Made by a program: the position numbers and the translations under genes | Part shown: in pieces, positions 6,643-6,821 of the stretch | Layout of the letters: each line of letters starts with the position of its first letter | Numbering within the stretch: position 1 is the stretch's first letter | The notes under the pieces: generated by a model | What the model was told of the DNA's origin: nothing | The model's input: the letters and a program-made list of their open reading frames with translations, nothing else | The model's database searches: none | Assembly: GCA_051004815.1 (NCBI GenBank) | Contig: JBPCJY010000078.1 | Coordinates: forward strand, 1 to 6,821 | Reading direction: 5' to 3' | Length of the DNA stretch: 6,821 nucleotides | Origin: JBBQXY01 sp051004815 | GTDB taxonomy: Bacteria; Chloroflexota; Ktedonobacteria; Ktedonobacterales; Ktedonobacteraceae

Positions 6643-6741
6643 TACCAGGGCGACCGCAAGGGTACGCCCCTACTATACACGCGGAACGGGTATGAACTGC
6701 ATCGTAGTATAGTAGGGGGGACACTTGCGGTCGCCCTGGTA
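6643..6741. repeat. 99-bp inverted repeat, MITE-like, bounded by TA
   Basis: The outer arms TACCAGGGCGACCGCAAG (6643-6660) and CTTGCGGTCGCCCTGGTA (6724-6741) are perfectly complementary over 18 bp. After a small asymmetric internal loop (6 and 5 nt), CCCCTACTATAC (6667-6678) and GTATAGTAGGGG (6707-6718) pair perfectly over 12 bp, leaving a 28-nt centre. The outermost bases are TA at each end, as expected for insertion at a TA dinucleotide by IS630/Tc1-mariner transposases. It is too short to encode anything. It lies 123 bp upstream of the ilvD start and no T-run follows on either side, so it is better explained as a mobile or amplified palindromic repeat than as a terminator. Its source transposase is not in the window. 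Confidence 0.8.
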
Positions 6742-6773
6742 AGCACTCGCAGAACCTGTGGAGTATGTAATCA

Positions 6774-6821
6774 CTCTTCCAGTACAAGTGGCTTGTCAGG
6801 AAAAAAGTAACGCATGTGCAT
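6774..6821 (-). CDS. Possible C-terminal tail of an upstream minus-strand gene
   Basis: From the right edge, one minus-strand frame reads MHMRYFFPDKPLVLEE and ends at a TGA (6773-6771). The acidic ending before a stop, followed by the inverted repeat, is what the 3' end of a gene would look like. Sixteen open codons can easily occur by chance, and the internal ATGs have no visible ribosome binding site. If real, it would run in the same direction as ilvD. No family can be named. Confidence 0.2.

Noticed and set aside
6643..6741. CRISPR repeat or tRNA-like structure
   Set aside because: There is a single inverted repeat with no spaced direct repeats, and the arms do not fit a cloverleaf.

Overview
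The window is ordinary bacterial chromosome with compact metabolic genes: five complete coding sequences and one partial one. Nearly every gene starts at ATG behind a strong Shine-Dalgarno (AAAGGAG, AGGAGAT or GGGAGG). Base composition is moderate, with no tract that is obviously foreign. The protein families are widespread, so taxonomy is only inferred. The GC-rich palindromic repeats with a GGGCGACCGCAAG / GCCCCTAC core, together with a fatty-acid ligase/thiolase pair, made me think of a Chloroflexota bacterium, possibly Ktedonobacteria. That rests on impression and was not tested.

Layout. Positions 1-26 hold the first eight codons of a minus-strand gene that runs off the window. Next is a 159-bp gap with a small GC-rich palindrome, then a minus-strand thiolase (186-1388). 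A 242-bp divergent regulatory region (1389-1630) carries perfect consensus -35 and -10 hexamers facing the plus-strand acyl-CoA ligase (1631-3175). The ligase ends only 19 bp from the end of a convergent minus-strand cluster, with a hairpin and T-tract at the junction. The cluster, in order of transcription, is dihydroxy-acid dehydratase ilvD (6519-4822), a beta-hydroxyacid dehydrogenase of the GarR/3-HIBADH family (4799-3900) and an RraA-fold protein (3872-3195). Gaps are 22 and 27 bp and each gene has its own ribosome binding site. Upstream of ilvD lies a 99-bp, nearly perfect inverted repeat (6643-6741) bounded by TA, which looks like a non-coding MITE-type element.

Function. The left half activates fatty or other carboxylic acids to CoA esters (ligase) and cleaves or condenses 3-ketoacyl-CoA (thiolase), so it looks like fatty-acid or carboxylate catabolism run from a shared divergent promoter region. 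The right half combines a dehydratase for branched-chain amino acid synthesis (or, less likely, for sugar acids), a reductase/dehydrogenase of 3-hydroxy acids, and an aldolase/decarboxylase-like RraA protein. The last two resemble sugar-acid or hydroxy-acid catabolism more than valine/isoleucine synthesis, which makes the cluster the most interesting coding arrangement here. I see no CRISPR array, tRNA, rRNA, transposase, toxin-antitoxin pair or phage gene, and no clearly new system.
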